A DNA stretch of 64,000 bases. Origin: Bradyrhizobium sp. OK095 (GTDB taxonomy: Bacteria > Pseudomonadota > Alphaproteobacteria > Rhizobiales > Xanthobacteraceae). The translations under genes and the position numbers were made by a program. The stretch is from positions 372,001 through 436,000 of the forward strand of contig NZ_FOBX01000003.1 of assembly GCF_900109945.1 (NCBI RefSeq), read 5' to 3'. Under the pieces are notes generated by a model. It saw only the letters and a list, made by a program, of their open reading frames with translations, searched no databases and was not told the DNA's origin. Numbering within the stretch: position 1 is the first letter of the stretch; every line of letters begins with the position of its first letter. Below are positions 30,581 to 40,240 of this stretch, piece by piece.

Positions 30581-30888
30581 GATGCAGCTTGCGGGAAAAT
30601 TTTCTATGAAGGCTGGCGCGCGGGACGAAAGACCGTTAACGACGCCTTGATGACCGGTGCCTTGCGAACCGGGAGGCCGGGCAGGCAACATCAAAAAAGG
30701 TCCGACTAAGGGAGCATAAGTCTCCCGGCCGGAGACCTGATCTGCTCAGCTTTCCGCCTTGCCTAACCCCCGTCACCTCCGGCATATTCCGCGCCCGGAG
30801 GCGGCGTTCCGGGAAGGCTCCAAGGCCCCCGGAAAGCCGAAGCAACTAAGGACAGCCACGCGTATTGCGCGGGCGGGGGGAAATCTGT
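30581..30888. other. Intergenic region with divergent promoters
   Basis: 308 bp between the PAS_5-like gene (minus) and livG (plus). It holds the upstream regions of both genes and a small hairpin GTCTCC-CGGCC-GGAGAC at 30720-30736. I see no gene in it. The region immediately before livG is GC-rich and contains GGGGGG about 10 bases before the TTG start. Confidence 0.5.
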
Positions 30889-31644
30889 TTGGCCGATGAG
30901 TTCATTCTCGAAACGGAAGGCTTGACCAAGGAGTTCGCGGGCTTCTTCGCCGTCCGCGACGTTGCGCTCAAGGTTCGCCGCGGGAGCATTCACGCGTTGA
31001 TCGGCCCGAACGGGGCCGGCAAGACGACGTGCTTCAATCTTTTGACCAAGTTCCTCAAACCGTCTGCCGGAAAAATCCTGTACAAGGGGCAGGACATCAC
31101 CGCGATGGCGCCGGCCGACGTAGCCCGCCTGGGCCTGGTCCGTTCATTCCAGATATCGGCGGTATTTCCGCATCTCACCGCGCTGGAGAACGTTCGTGTC
31201 GCACTTCAGCGCCAGCACGGCAGCTCGTTCGATTTCTGGCGCTCCAAGTCCGTGCTGAACCAGTTCAACGATCGCGCGCGCGAGCTGTTGAACGATGTCG
31301 GCCTCAGCGAGTTTGCCGATACGCCCGCGGTCGAGATGGCCTATGGCCGCAAGCGCGCACTCGAGATCGCAACCACGCTCGCGCTCGACCCCGAGATGAT
31401 GCTGCTGGACGAGCCGATGGCCGGCATGGGCCACGAGGACATCGATAAGATCGCAGCGCTGATCAAGCGCATCTCCGCGAAATACACCATCCTGATGGTC
31501 GAGCATAATCTGAGCGTCGTCGCCAATCTCTCCGACATCATCACCGTGCTGACGCGCGGGCAGGTGCTTGCGCAGGGCCATTACAGCGAGCTCACCAAGG
31601 ACGAGCGCGTCAAGGAAGCCTATCTGGGAGCTGGTCATGGCTGA
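30889..31644 (+). CDS. livG: Branched-chain amino-acid ABC transporter ATPase (LivG-like)
   Basis: 251 residues, preferred start TTG 30889 (an ATG-less frame otherwise). Walker A is GPNGAGKT, Walker B MMLLDEPMAGM, and the H-loop VEHNLS. The signature region reads MAYGRKRALEIA rather than LSGGQ, as often in LivG-type proteins. ATP-binding subunit of the HAAT family. First gene of livG-livF-livK-livH-livM, overlapping livF by 8 bp. Confidence 0.93.
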   Translation: MADEFILETEGLTKEFAGFFAVRDVALKVRRGSIHALIGPNGAGKTTCFNLLTKFLKPSAGKILYKGQDITAMAPADVARLGLVRSFQISAVFPHLTALENVRVALQRQHGSSFDFWRSKSVLNQFNDRARELLNDVGLSEFADTPAVEMAYGRKRALEIATTLALDPEMMLLDEPMAGMGHEDIDKIAALIKRISAKYTILMVEHNLSVVANLSDIITVLTRGQVLAQGHYSELTKDERVKEAYLGAGHG

Positions 31645-32383
31645 GAGTACAACTGCGGACGCTCCCGCAAAGGCTGCAACCGGCGGCAACATCCTTCAGG
31701 TGCGCAACCTGGAAGCCTGGTACGGCGAGTCGCACATCCTGCACGGGATCAATTTCGACGTGAACGCGGGCGAGGTCGTCACCCTGCTCGGGCGCAACGG
31801 CGCCGGCAAGACGACCACGCTGAAGTCGATCATGGGGATCATCGGCAAGCGCGCCGGCTCGGTGAAGTTCAACAACCAGGAGATCATTCGCACGACCTCC
31901 GACAGGATCGCGCGCATGGGTATCGCGTTCTGCCCGGAGGAGCGCGGAATTTTCTCCAGTCTCGACGTGCGGGAGAATTTGCTGCTGCCGCCGGTGGTGC
32001 GCCCGGGCGGATTGCCGCTCGAACAGATCTTCGACCTGTTTCCGAACCTGAAAGAACGTCTCAACAGCCAGGGCACCAAGCTCTCAGGCGGCGAGCAGCA
32101 GATGCTCGCGATCGCGCGCATCTTGCGCACCGGTGCGAGCTTCCTGATGCTGGACGAGCCGACCGAGGGTCTGGCACCGGTCATCATCCAGCAGATCGGC
32201 CACACCATCGCACGGCTCAAGAAGGAGGGATTTACGATCCTCCTTGTCGAGCAGAACTTCCGCTTCGCATCCACCGTCGCCGACCGCTATTACGTGGTCG
32301 AACACGGCAAGATCATTGACGGGTTTGCCAATTCGGAGCTTGCCGCCAACATGGACAAGCTCCACACCTATCTCGGCGTCTAG
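31637..32383 (+). CDS. livF: Branched-chain amino-acid ABC transporter ATPase (LivF-like)
   Basis: 248 residues from ATG 31637, overlapping the end of livG. Walker A GRNGAGKT, signature LSGGEQQMLAIAR, Walker B FLMLDEPTEGLAP, and H-loop VEQN. The second ATPase of the transporter; LivF and LivG work as a heterodimer. A Thr/Ala-rich lead of about 15 residues precedes the domain. Confidence 0.94.
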   Translation: MAESTTADAPAKAATGGNILQVRNLEAWYGESHILHGINFDVNAGEVVTLLGRNGAGKTTTLKSIMGIIGKRAGSVKFNNQEIIRTTSDRIARMGIAFCPEERGIFSSLDVRENLLLPPVVRPGGLPLEQIFDLFPNLKERLNSQGTKLSGGEQQMLAIARILRTGASFLMLDEPTEGLAPVIIQQIGHTIARLKKEGFTILLVEQNFRFASTVADRYYVVEHGKIIDGFANSELAANMDKLHTYLGV

Positions 32384-32431
32384 AACGGCCTGAATTAGGA
32401 CGGCCACGAGAGAATTCACGAGGGAAGTCAC

Positions 32432-33652
32432 ATGAAAAAGTCGATTGCATCGTTTCTGCTCGGCACCGCGTTGGCCGTGACCACCGCGGGCGCAGCCTTC
32501 GCGCAGGACAAGACCGTCAAGATCGGCGCGCTGTCCGATCAGTCGGGCCTCTATGCCGACCTCGGCGGTCCCGGCTCGACGCTCGCAGCCCAGATGGCGG
32601 TCGAAGATTCCGGCCTGGCTGCGAAGGGCTGGAAGATCGACGTCATCTCGGGCGATCACCAGAACAAGCCCGACATCGGCACCGCGATTGCGCGGCAGTG
32701 GTTCGACGTCGACAAGGTCGACGTCATCGTCGACGTGCCGAACTCCGGCGTGGCGCTCGCCGTCAACAACGTCATCAAGGAAAAGAACGGCGTCTACATC
32801 AATTCGGGTGCGGCGACCTCTGACCTCACCAACGCGCAGTGCTCGCCCAACACCGTGCACTGGACCTACGACACCTACATGCTGGCCCACACCACGGGCC
32901 AGGCGCTGGTGAAGGCCGGCGGTGACAGCTGGTTCTTCCTGACCGCGGACTACGCCTTCGGTGCGGCGCTCGAGCGTGACACTACGGCCGTGGTCACCGC
33001 CAACGGCGGCAAGATCGTCGGCGGCGTCAAGCATCCGCTGAACACGCCGGACTTCTCGTCCTTCCTGCTCCAGGCGCAGGCCTCCAAGGCCAAGATCATC
33101 GGCCTTGCCAATGCCGGCGGCGACACCACCAACTCGATCAAGCAGGCGGCCGAGTTCGGCATCGGCAAGGGCGGCCAGAAGCTGGCGGCGCTGCTTTTGT
33201 TCCTCACCGACGTCAAGGCGATCGGTCTGGAGACCGCGCAGGGCCTCAACTTCACCGAGACCTTCTACTGGGACATGAACGACCAGACCCGTGCATTCTC
33301 GAAGCGCTTCGCCGACAAGATGAAGAGCAACGCACCGCCCACCATGGTGCAGGCCGGCGTCTATGCCGGCGTGCGCCATTATCTCAAGGCGCTGGACGCA
33401 CTCGGCGGCAACCCTCATGACGGCGTCAAGGTCGTCGACAAGATGAAGTCGATGCCGACCGAGGACGATCTGTTCGGCAAGGGCGAGATCCAGCCCAACG
33501 GCCGCACCATTCACAGCGCTTACCTGTTCGAGGTGAAGAAGCCCTCGGAGTCCAAAGGGCCGTGGGACTTCTACAAGCTTGTTGGCAGTGTGCCGGGTGA
33601 CCAGGCGTTTACGCCGCTCGCCGAAAGCAAGTGCGCGCTGCTCAAGAAATAA
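32432..33652 (+). CDS. livK: ABC transporter substrate-binding protein (LivK-like)
   Basis: 406 residues with a Sec signal peptide (cleavage after AGAAFA, about residue 24) and a type I periplasmic-binding fold: GALSDQSGLYADLGGPGS, then AGGDSWFFLTADYAFGAALE and the hinge pattern. Binds the transported solute, presumably a branched-chain amino acid or related compound. It is followed by a strong hairpin. A paralogue of similar length lies at 46702-47928; the two share long identical stretches in the middle. Confidence 0.92.
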   Translation: MKKSIASFLLGTALAVTTAGAAFAQDKTVKIGALSDQSGLYADLGGPGSTLAAQMAVEDSGLAAKGWKIDVISGDHQNKPDIGTAIARQWFDVDKVDVIVDVPNSGVALAVNNVIKEKNGVYINSGAATSDLTNAQCSPNTVHWTYDTYMLAHTTGQALVKAGGDSWFFLTADYAFGAALERDTTAVVTANGGKIVGGVKHPLNTPDFSSFLLQAQASKAKIIGLANAGGDTTNSIKQAAEFGIGKGGQKLAALLLFLTDVKAIGLETAQGLNFTETFYWDMNDQTRAFSKRFADKMKSNAPPTMVQAGVYAGVRHYLKALDALGGNPHDGVKVVDKMKSMPTEDDLFGKGEIQPNGRTIHSAYLFEVKKPSESKGPWDFYKLVGSVPGDQAFTPLAESKCALLKK

Positions 33653-33660
33653 GACCAACA

Positions 33661-33685
33661 GCCCGCCGGCCTCGAGCCGGCGGGC
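33661..33685 (+). terminator. Strong hairpin between livK and livH
   Basis: GCCCGCCGGC-CTCGA-GCCGGCGGGC is a perfect 10-bp stem followed by no T-run of note. In liv operons a hairpin here partially terminates or stabilises, so that the binding protein is made in excess of the permeases. Confidence 0.7.
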
Positions 33686-33725
33686 AGCTATTTAGGGAAC
33701 GCCGAAGGGACCGGGTGCGGGATCG

Positions 33726-34589
33726 ATGCAGGCTCTTTACGCTCAGCTACTGGTGGGACTGATCAACGGCTCGTTCTACGCGCTGCTCAGTCTCGGGCTC
33801 GCCGTGATCTTCGGCATGCTCAACATCATCAATTTCGCCCATGGCGCGCTCTACATGATGGGCGCCTTCGTTGCCTATTTCCTGCTGAGCCTCGGCGGCA
33901 TCAATTACTGGTGGGCGCTGCTGTTCGCGCCGATCATTGTCGGCATCTTCGGCATGATCCTGGAACGGACCATGCTGCAATGGCTCGCCGGCCTCGATCA
34001 TCTCTACGGGCTGCTGCTCACCTTCGGCCTGGCGCTAATTATTCAAGGGGTGTTCCAGAACTACTTCGGCTCCTCCGGTTTGCCCTATTCGATCCCCGAT
34101 GCACTAAAGGGCGGAATGAACCTGGGATTCATGTATCTGCCGATCTATCGCGGCTGGGTGGTGGTGTTCTCGCTCGTCGTTTGTTTTGCCACCTGGTATT
34201 TGATCGAGCGCACGCGGCTGGGTGCTTATCTGCGCGCGGCGACTGAAAACCCGACGCTGGTGCGAGCCTTCGGCATCAACGTTCCCAGGATGATCACGTT
34301 GACCTACGGGCTCGGAGTCGGCCTGGCCGCACTCGCCGGCGTGCTGTCGGCGCCGATCAATCAGGTCAGGCCGCTGATGGGCGAAAATGTTATCATCGTC
34401 GTGTTTGCGGTGGTGGTAATTGGTGGCATGGGTTCGATCATGGGCTCGATCATCACGGGCTTTGCGCTGGGCGTGATTGAAGGGCTGACGAAGTATTTCT
34501 ATCCTGAGGCCTCCAACACGGTCGTGTTCGTGCTGATGGTGCTGGTGCTCCTGGTGAAGCCAACGGGACTGACGGGAAGGGCCGCCTGA
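33726..34589 (+). CDS. livH: Branched-chain amino-acid ABC permease (LivH-like)
   Basis: 287 residues with eight to nine hydrophobic segments and the HAAT permease core GLNGSFYALLSLGLAVIFGM-like start plus VIGGMGSIMGSIITGFALG near the C-terminus. Inner-membrane permease subunit working with LivM. The next gene follows 1 bp after the stop. Confidence 0.93.
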   Translation: MQALYAQLLVGLINGSFYALLSLGLAVIFGMLNIINFAHGALYMMGAFVAYFLLSLGGINYWWALLFAPIIVGIFGMILERTMLQWLAGLDHLYGLLLTFGLALIIQGVFQNYFGSSGLPYSIPDALKGGMNLGFMYLPIYRGWVVVFSLVVCFATWYLIERTRLGAYLRAATENPTLVRAFGINVPRMITLTYGLGVGLAALAGVLSAPINQVRPLMGENVIIVVFAVVVIGGMGSIMGSIITGFALGVIEGLTKYFYPEASNTVVFVLMVLVLLVKPTGLTGRAA

Positions 34590-34590
34590 T

Positions 34591-35559
34591 ATGACCGTAG
34601 CAACTGACGACACTTTGCCGGCGACCCCACGCGCATTGCGCGACGAGATGATCGTCTTCGTGGTGATGGCGGTACTGCTTGCCGCCGTGCCGTTCACCAA
34701 GATCTATCCGTTCTTTGTGATGCAGGCCCTCTGCTTCGCGTTGCTGGCCTGCGCCTTCAACCTGTTGATCGGCTATGGCGGTTTGCTGTCGTTTGGCCAC
34801 GCGATGTTTCTGGGCACGGCGGGTTACGTCTCGGGCCACGCCTTGAAAGTCTGGGGCCTGCCGCCTGAGCTTGGCATTTTGGCCGGCACCGCCGCCGCCG
34901 CCGGGCTTGCCGTCATCACCGGCCTTATCGCAATCCGGCGCCAGGGCATTTATTTCGCAATGATCACGCTGGCGCTCTCCCAGCTATTGTATTTCATCTA
35001 TCTGCAGGCGCCCTTTACCCACGGCGAGGACGGCATCCAGGGCATTCCGCAGGGCTATCTGTTCGGGATATTCAATCTCGCCAATCCGACGATCCTTTAC
35101 TACACCGTGCTTGCGGGTTTTCTGTTCGGCTTCCTCGTGATCTTTCGCGCCATCAACTCGCCGTTCGGCGAGGTCCTGAAGGCGATCCGTGAGAACGAGC
35201 AGCGCGCGATATCGCTCGGCTACAAGACCGATCAATACAAGCTGATCGCCTATATCCTGTCGGGAACGCTGGCGGGGTTGGCCGGCGCACTGAAGGTGTT
35301 TGTCGCGCAAAATGCCTCATTGACTGACGTCGAGGTGGCGATGTCAGGGCTAATCGTGCTGATGACGCTGGTCGGCGGTCTCGGCACCGTGTTCGGCCCG
35401 GTTTTCGGCGCCTTTGTCATCGTCGCGATGCAACAATACCTGTCCGGTCTGGGGCAATGGGTCACAGTGATCCAGGGCTCGGTCTTCGTGATCTGCGTGC
35501 TCGTCTTCCGCCGTGGTGTGGTCGGTGAATTCGCGCATTTTTTCCGACGGTCTCTCTAA
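34591..35559 (+). CDS. livM: Branched-chain amino-acid ABC permease (LivM-like)
   Basis: 322 residues with about nine hydrophobic segments; AFNLLIGYGGLLSFGHAMFLG is the conserved LivM-type segment near residues 50-70, and GGLGTVFGPVFGAFV near the C-terminus. Second permease subunit of the same transporter. It completes the livGFKHM set; no further gene of the operon follows. Confidence 0.93.
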   Translation: MTVATDDTLPATPRALRDEMIVFVVMAVLLAAVPFTKIYPFFVMQALCFALLACAFNLLIGYGGLLSFGHAMFLGTAGYVSGHALKVWGLPPELGILAGTAAAAGLAVITGLIAIRRQGIYFAMITLALSQLLYFIYLQAPFTHGEDGIQGIPQGYLFGIFNLANPTILYYTVLAGFLFGFLVIFRAINSPFGEVLKAIRENEQRAISLGYKTDQYKLIAYILSGTLAGLAGALKVFVAQNASLTDVEVAMSGLIVLMTLVGGLGTVFGPVFGAFVIVAMQQYLSGLGQWVTVIQGSVFVICVLVFRRGVVGEFAHFFRRSL

Positions 35560-35655
35560 GATATTGATCTGGCGTCAATTTATTGGCGCGTGAAAGCGGT
35601 GGATGATCCGGCTCCGCGGGCGTGAGGTGACACGCGCGCGGATTGAAAATGGTCT

Positions 35656-35673
35656 ATGACAGTTTCGTGACGG
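35656..35673 (-). promoter_or_regulatory. Candidate Pho box
   Basis: Read on the minus strand, CCGTCAC-GAAA-CTGTCAT has two 7-base repeats with 4 bases between, close to the PhoB-binding consensus CTGTCAT-N4-CTGTCAT. It lies about 42 bp upstream of the DUF47-pit operon. In Sinorhizobium the homologous orfA-pit operon is repressed by PhoB, so the site fits (known biology); function here is inferred. Confidence 0.55.
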
Positions 35674-35714
35674 CCCGTCCGGGCCGGGCCATTTCCAACC
35701 GGTAGTCACTCCCC

Positions 35715-36359
35715 ATGATGCGATGGTTTCGCGCTTTCCTGCCCAAGGAAGAACGGTTCTTCGAGCTGTTCGATCGCCACGCCCAGACCGTGATCCAGGG
35801 CTCCATCGCGCTCCAGGGCATGCTGAACGGGGGCGAGGAGACGCCGGTCTACTGCCAGCGCGTCAACCAGTTCGAGAACGACGCCGACAATATCACCCGC
35901 GAGGTGCTGACCGCGGTGCGCCGCACCTTCATCACGCCGTTCGACCGCCTCGACATCAAGAACCTGATCACCTCGATGGACGATGCCATCGACCAGATGC
36001 AGCAGACGGCCAAAGCCGTGATGCTGTTCGAGGTCCGCGCCTTCGAGCCGCCGATGCGGGAGATCGGTGGGCTCTTGATCGAATGCGCCAATCTGGTCGG
36101 CCGCGCGCTGCCCCTGATGCAGGAGATCGGCAAGAACGTCGCCATGCTGACCGCGATCACGGAAGAGCTGACCAAGCTCGAAGGCCGGGTCGACGACCTC
36201 CACGACATCGGCCTGAAGGAGTTGTTCCTCAAGCACCGTGACGGCAGCGCGATGAATTTCATCGTCGGTGCCGAGATCTACGACCATCTCGAAAAGGTGG
36301 CCGACCGTTTCGACGACGTCGCGAACGAGATCAACAGCATCGTCATCGAGCAAGTGTAG
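35715..36359 (+). CDS. DUF47 family (PhoU-like) phosphate transport regulator
   Basis: 214 residues, entirely helical, with the DUF47/PhoU-like pattern (FFELFDRHAQTVIQGSIALQ, CQRVNQFENDADNITREVLT and DRFDDVANEINSIVIEQ). DUF47 proteins are usually encoded with Pit-type phosphate carriers and are thought to regulate them. The next gene starts 14 bp downstream and is indeed pit. Cytoplasmic. Confidence 0.92.
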   Translation: MMRWFRAFLPKEERFFELFDRHAQTVIQGSIALQGMLNGGEETPVYCQRVNQFENDADNITREVLTAVRRTFITPFDRLDIKNLITSMDDAIDQMQQTAKAVMLFEVRAFEPPMREIGGLLIECANLVGRALPLMQEIGKNVAMLTAITEELTKLEGRVDDLHDIGLKELFLKHRDGSAMNFIVGAEIYDHLEKVADRFDDVANEINSIVIEQV

Positions 36360-36373
36360 GGCAGGGCCTCGCC

Positions 36374-37381
36374 GTGGATGCTGCGTTGGGTGTTCCCGTC
36401 CTGATCGGATTGATCGCCGTCGCGCTGCTGTTCGACTTCCTGAACGGCCTGCACGATGCCGCCAATTCGATCGCGACCATTGTCTCGACCCGCGTGCTGC
36501 GGCCGCAATTCGCGGTGCTCTGGGCTGCGTTCTTCAATTTCGTCGCCTTCATGGTGTTCGGCCTGCACGTCGCCCAGACCATCGGCACCGGCATCATCGA
36601 TCCCGCGATCGTCGATGCCCAGGTGATCTTCGCAGCCCTGGTCGGCGCCATCGTCTGGAATCTCGTGACGTGGGCCCTCGGTATCCCATCGTCTTCGTCA
36701 CACGCGTTGATTGGCGGCTTGTTCGGTGCCGGTGTGGCCAAGGCCGGGCTCTCGGCCGCTGTCTGGAGCGGTCTGTCCAAGACGGTGATCGCGATCGTGC
36801 TGTCTCCGCTCGTCGGCTTCCTGCTTGCGGTGATGCTGGTCGCGATCGTGTCCTGGGCCTCGGTGCGCTCGACGCCGTTCGCCGTGGATCGCGCCTTCCG
36901 TATCCTGCAATTCGCCTCGGCCTCGCTCTATTCGCTCGGTCATGGCGGTAATGACGCGCAGAAAACCATGGGCATCATCGCCGTGCTGCTCTATTCGCAG
37001 GGCCATCTCGGCGGCGAATTTTTCGTGCCGTTCTGGGTGGTGCTGTCGTGCCAGGCTGCCATGGCGATGGGTACGCTGATGGGCGGCTGGCGCATCGTCC
37101 GCACCATGGGATTGCGAATTACAAAGCTGACGCCGATGCAGGGCTTTTGCGCCGAGACCGGGGGCGCTGCGACCCTGTTCATGGCGACCTTCCTCGGAGT
37201 TCCCGTCTCGACCACCCATACCATCACCGGCGCCATCGTCGGTGTCGGCGCCGCCCGCCGCCTTTCGGCGGTGCGCTGGAACGTGGCGAGCTCGATCGTC
37301 TATGCCTGGGTCATTACGATGCCGGCCTCGGCCATCGTCGCCGCGCTGACCTGGTGGGCGGTCAAGCTCCTCGTCAGGTAA
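36374..37381 (+). CDS. pit: Pit-family inorganic phosphate transporter
   Basis: 335 residues from GTG 36374. The PHO4/Pit family signature occurs twice: [18 protein letters not shown] near the start and the second half [18 protein letters not shown], with conserved NDAxx motifs in the two inverted halves. Inner-membrane low-affinity phosphate/metal-phosphate symporter. Forms an operon with DUF47. Its stop overlaps the stop of the convergent gdx gene. Confidence 0.94.
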   Translation: MDAALGVPVLIGLIAVALLFDFLNGLHDAANSIATIVSTRVLRPQFAVLWAAFFNFVAFMVFGLHVAQTIGTGIIDPAIVDAQVIFAALVGAIVWNLVTWALGIPSSSSHALIGGLFGAGVAKAGLSAAVWSGLSKTVIAIVLSPLVGFLLAVMLVAIVSWASVRSTPFAVDRAFRILQFASASLYSLGHGGNDAQKTMGIIAVLLYSQGHLGGEFFVPFWVVLSCQAAMAMGTLMGGWRIVRTMGLRITKLTPMQGFCAETGGAATLFMATFLGVPVSTTHTITGAIVGVGAARRLSAVRWNVASSIVYAWVITMPASAIVAALTWWAVKLLVR

Positions 37382-37688
37382 CGAATTTCAGCCCCGCGAT
37401 GCCGGCGACGATCAGCCCGATGCTGGCGAGGCGGAACGCCGTGGCCGGCTCGCCGAACAGGATGATGCCGAGCGTCGCGGTCCCGACCGCGCCGATGCCG
37501 GTCCACACCGCATAGGCGGTTCCAATCGGCAGGGATTTGAGGGCGAGGCCGAGCAGGATGACGCTGCCGGCCATGGCCGCGAGCGTGAGAACCGATGGAA
37601 CGAGCTTGGTAAAGCCCTCGGTGTATTTGAGACCGATTGCCCAGGCGATCTCCAGCAGACCGGCGACGAACAGGATGCTCCAGGCCAT
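37374..37688 (-). CDS. gdx: Guanidinium exporter of the SMR family (Gdx/SugE)
   Basis: 104 residues from ATG 37686-37688, four hydrophobic helices, with the conserved Glu in [15 protein letters not shown] (helix 1, residue about 13), as in the SugE/Gdx clade of small multidrug resistance proteins. A guanidine-II riboswitch lies in the leader, which supports guanidinium as the substrate. Exporter dimers are dual-topology in the family. Overlaps pit at the 3' end in the convergent direction. Confidence 0.92.
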   Translation of the reverse strand: MAWSILFVAGLLEIAWAIGLKYTEGFTKLVPSVLTLAAMAGSVILLGLALKSLPIGTAYAVWTGIGAVGTATLGIILFGEPATAFRLASIGLIVAGIAGLKFVT

Positions 37689-37706
37689 GACGACCCTCCA
37701 TTGAAG

Positions 37707-37758
37707 GCAGGGTCGTCCCCGCGGCTGATATGCTGATGAGCAGGGAGGCCGTCCTCCC
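37707..37758 (-). ncRNA. Guanidine-II (mini-ykkC) riboswitch
   Basis: On the minus strand two hairpins with ACGR tetraloops follow each other: GGGAGG-ACGG-CCTCCC (37743-37758) and GCGGGG-ACGA-CCCTGC (37707-37722). Two such loops in tandem are the hallmark of the guanidine-II riboswitch, in which the ACGR loops bind guanidinium and open the ribosome-binding site. A GGAGGG box follows 18 bp before the ATG of gdx. Confidence 0.88.
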
Positions 37759-37861
37759 CCAAGGTCAATATGACCAAGGCCGATATGGGGCTGGCCGAAG
37801 GGCTCCGCAATCACCAAATGAGGCTTGATCCGGCCCATTTTCCCTGCCAAACGCTGCGGCC

Positions 37862-39484
37862 ATGTCCGACATCGCCACCACCACAGCCGAATCGCCGGCC
37901 CGCTCCCCGCTTGCCGCTGAAGTGGCGCGGCGGCGCACCTTTGCGATCATCTCGCATCCGGACGCCGGCAAGACCACGCTGACCGAGAAGCTGCTGCTGT
38001 TCGGCGGCGCCATCAATCTCGCCGGCCAGGTCAAGGCCAAGGGCGAGCGGCGCAACACCCGTTCGGACTGGATGAAGATCGAGCGCGAGCGCGGCATCTC
38101 GGTCGTGACCTCGGTGATGACGTTCGAGTTCGAGGGCCTCGTCTTCAACCTGCTGGACACGCCGGGCCACGAGGACTTTTCGGAAGACACCTATCGCACG
38201 CTCACCGCCGTGGACTCCGCGGTGATGGTGATCGACGCTGCGAAGGGCATTGAGGCGCGCACGCGAAAGCTGTTCGAGGTGTGTCGTCTTCGCGACATCC
38301 CGATCATCACGTTCATTAATAAAATGGATCGCGAGAGCCGCGACGTGTTCGATCTGCTCGACGAGATCGAGAAGACGCTGGCGCTCGACACCACGCCGAT
38401 GACCTGGCCGGTCGGCCGCGGTCGCGATTTCCTCGGCACGTATGACGTCATCAATGGCGGCGTGCGCCTGCTCGAAGGCGGCGGCGCCAAGACCGGCGCG
38501 GCGCAGCAGATCGAGATCGCGGAGCTCGCAAAGCTCAACGCGAATCTCGACATGTCGGCGGTGAAGGACGAGCTCGAGCTCGTCACCGCGGCTTCCAAGC
38601 CATTCGAGCTTGAGGCGTTCCGCGAGGGTCATCTGACGCCGGTTTATTTTGGCAGCGCGCTGCGCAATTTCGGCGTCGGCGACCTGCTGCAAGGTCTCGG
38701 CAAGTTCGCACCCGAGCCGCGTGCGCAGGAGAGCGATCAGCGCAGGGTCGAGGCGACCGATCCGCGCATGAGCGCCTTCGTGTTCAAGATCCAGGCGAAC
38801 ATGGACCCGAACCACCGCGACCGTATCGCGTTTGCGCGCCTGTGCTCCGGCAAGCTCAGCCGCGGCATGAAGGCGAAGCTCGTGCGCACCGGCAAGAGCA
38901 TGCCGCTGTCGAGCCCGCAATTCTTCTTCGCGCAGGACCGTTCGGTCGCGGACGAAGCCTTTGCGGGCGATGTGGTCGGCATTCCCAATCACGGCACCCT
39001 GCGCATCGGTGACACGCTGACCGAGGGCGAGGATTTCAACTTCGTCGGCGTTCCGAGTTTTGCGCCGGAAATCGTTCGCCGCGTCCGTCTCACCGACGCG
39101 ATGAAGGCGAAGAAGCTGAAGGAAGCGCTTCAGCAGATGTCGGAAGAGGGCGTCGTGCAGGTATTCCGCCCGCGCGACGGTGCACCTGCACTGGTCGGCG
39201 TGGTCGGCGCGCTCCAGCTCGACGTGCTCAAGGCGCGGCTGGACGCGGAATACTCGCTGCCGGTCGAGTTCGAGGTCAGCGAGTTCCAGCTTGCGCGCTG
39301 GGTCTCCTCGGACGACCGCAAGAAGCTCGACACCTTCATCGCGGCCAACACCTCCAGCATCGCCGACGATGTCGATGGCGATCCCGTGTACCTGGCGCGG
39401 AACGAGTTTTATCTCGGCTACACCAGGGAACGCGCCGAGGGCATCGCGTTCACCAACGTCAAGGACGTCAAGAAGAAGGGGTAG
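37862..39484 (+). CDS. prfC: Peptide chain release factor 3
   Basis: 540 residues. GTPase motifs: G1 [10 protein letters not shown]3 [16 protein letters not shown]4 FINKMDRES, with [13 protein letters not shown] as the switch region. The C-terminal part continues through domains II and III to [21 protein letters not shown], as in RF3 (PrfC). It recycles RF1/RF2 from the ribosome after termination. Monocistronic. Confidence 0.95.
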   Translation: MSDIATTTAESPARSPLAAEVARRRTFAIISHPDAGKTTLTEKLLLFGGAINLAGQVKAKGERRNTRSDWMKIERERGISVVTSVMTFEFEGLVFNLLDTPGHEDFSEDTYRTLTAVDSAVMVIDAAKGIEARTRKLFEVCRLRDIPIITFINKMDRESRDVFDLLDEIEKTLALDTTPMTWPVGRGRDFLGTYDVINGGVRLLEGGGAKTGAAQQIEIAELAKLNANLDMSAVKDELELVTAASKPFELEAFREGHLTPVYFGSALRNFGVGDLLQGLGKFAPEPRAQESDQRRVEATDPRMSAFVFKIQANMDPNHRDRIAFARLCSGKLSRGMKAKLVRTGKSMPLSSPQFFFAQDRSVADEAFAGDVVGIPNHGTLRIGDTLTEGEDFNFVGVPSFAPEIVRRVRLTDAMKAKKLKEALQQMSEEGVVQVFRPRDGAPALVGVVGALQLDVLKARLDAEYSLPVEFEVSEFQLARWVSSDDRKKLDTFIAANTSSIADDVDGDPVYLARNEFYLGYTRERAEGIAFTNVKDVKKKG

Positions 39485-39568
39485 CGGCTGCGCCCCGGCC
39501 CCTTGAACGCGAGCATGTGAACGTTCACAGGCTTGACGTTGTCGGGGGCAATGCCACGTTCCACCCAT

Positions 39569-40171
39569 ATGATCTTGCGAGCTCGCATCATGTGGCGCGG
39601 CATTCTCGTTCTCATCCTGCTGGCGATCTCGACGGTTGCCGCCGACGCGCAGCGCCGCCAGATCAATCCGATCCCGTTTTCGCATGAGCCGTGCAGCGTG
39701 CTCGACGGCCGCCCCTGCACGCCGTCCTATTGCAGCCCGCTCGAGCCCGGCCCCTGCATTCCCGAGATCGATTATCCCTACGGGCAGAATCTCCAGCTCA
39801 CGATTCAGAGCGTCCCATCCGATGCCGACCGCGCCAAATATCAAAAGCCCGATCACGATCTCGATACGATCGGCGACCTCTTCGCCGAGTTGCGCACCTG
39901 CTGGTCGCCGCCGCCATCAGACGATGCGCGCGCGGGGATGCAGATGTCGGTGCGCTTCAGCTTCAACAAGGCGGGCGGCCTGATCGGCCCGCCGCGGCTC
40001 ACATATGCCACCGCGGGCGTCCCGGCCGACACGCGGACGACTTATCTCAACGCGATCAATTCATCGCTGAAAGCCTGTCTGCCGCTGAAACTCACCGGCG
40101 GTCTCGGCGGCGCGCTGGCCGGGCGGCCGATCGCGATCCGCTATGTCGATAATCGAGACCTGGGCAAGTAG
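39569..40171 (+). CDS. Secreted protein with TonB-C-like domain
   Basis: 200 residues from ATG 39569; starts at 39533 or the ATG eight codons further on are possible. A signal peptide (LVLILLAISTVAADAQ) is followed by a Cys-rich segment (CSVLDGRPCTPSYCSPLEPGPC, here positions about 41-62) and, from about 100, a part resembling a TonB/TolA C-terminal fold (MQMSVRFSFNKAGGLIGPPR). Periplasmic. No function is recognised. The Cys-rich loop may form disulfides. Confidence 0.65.
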   Translation: MILRARIMWRGILVLILLAISTVAADAQRRQINPIPFSHEPCSVLDGRPCTPSYCSPLEPGPCIPEIDYPYGQNLQLTIQSVPSDADRAKYQKPDHDLDTIGDLFAELRTCWSPPPSDDARAGMQMSVRFSFNKAGGLIGPPRLTYATAGVPADTRTTYLNAINSSLKACLPLKLTGGLGGALAGRPIAIRYVDNRDLGK

Positions 40172-40240
40172 CCGGATCGGTTGCGACCGGCGGCCAATCG
40201 ATGATACCTCAGGGTGGGGGCTACTTGAGGGGAGGATGTC

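Noticed and set aside
37811..39856. 681-codon frame antisense to prfC
   Set aside because: prfC has all GTPase motifs on the opposite strand; the long antisense frame is explained by codon bias.
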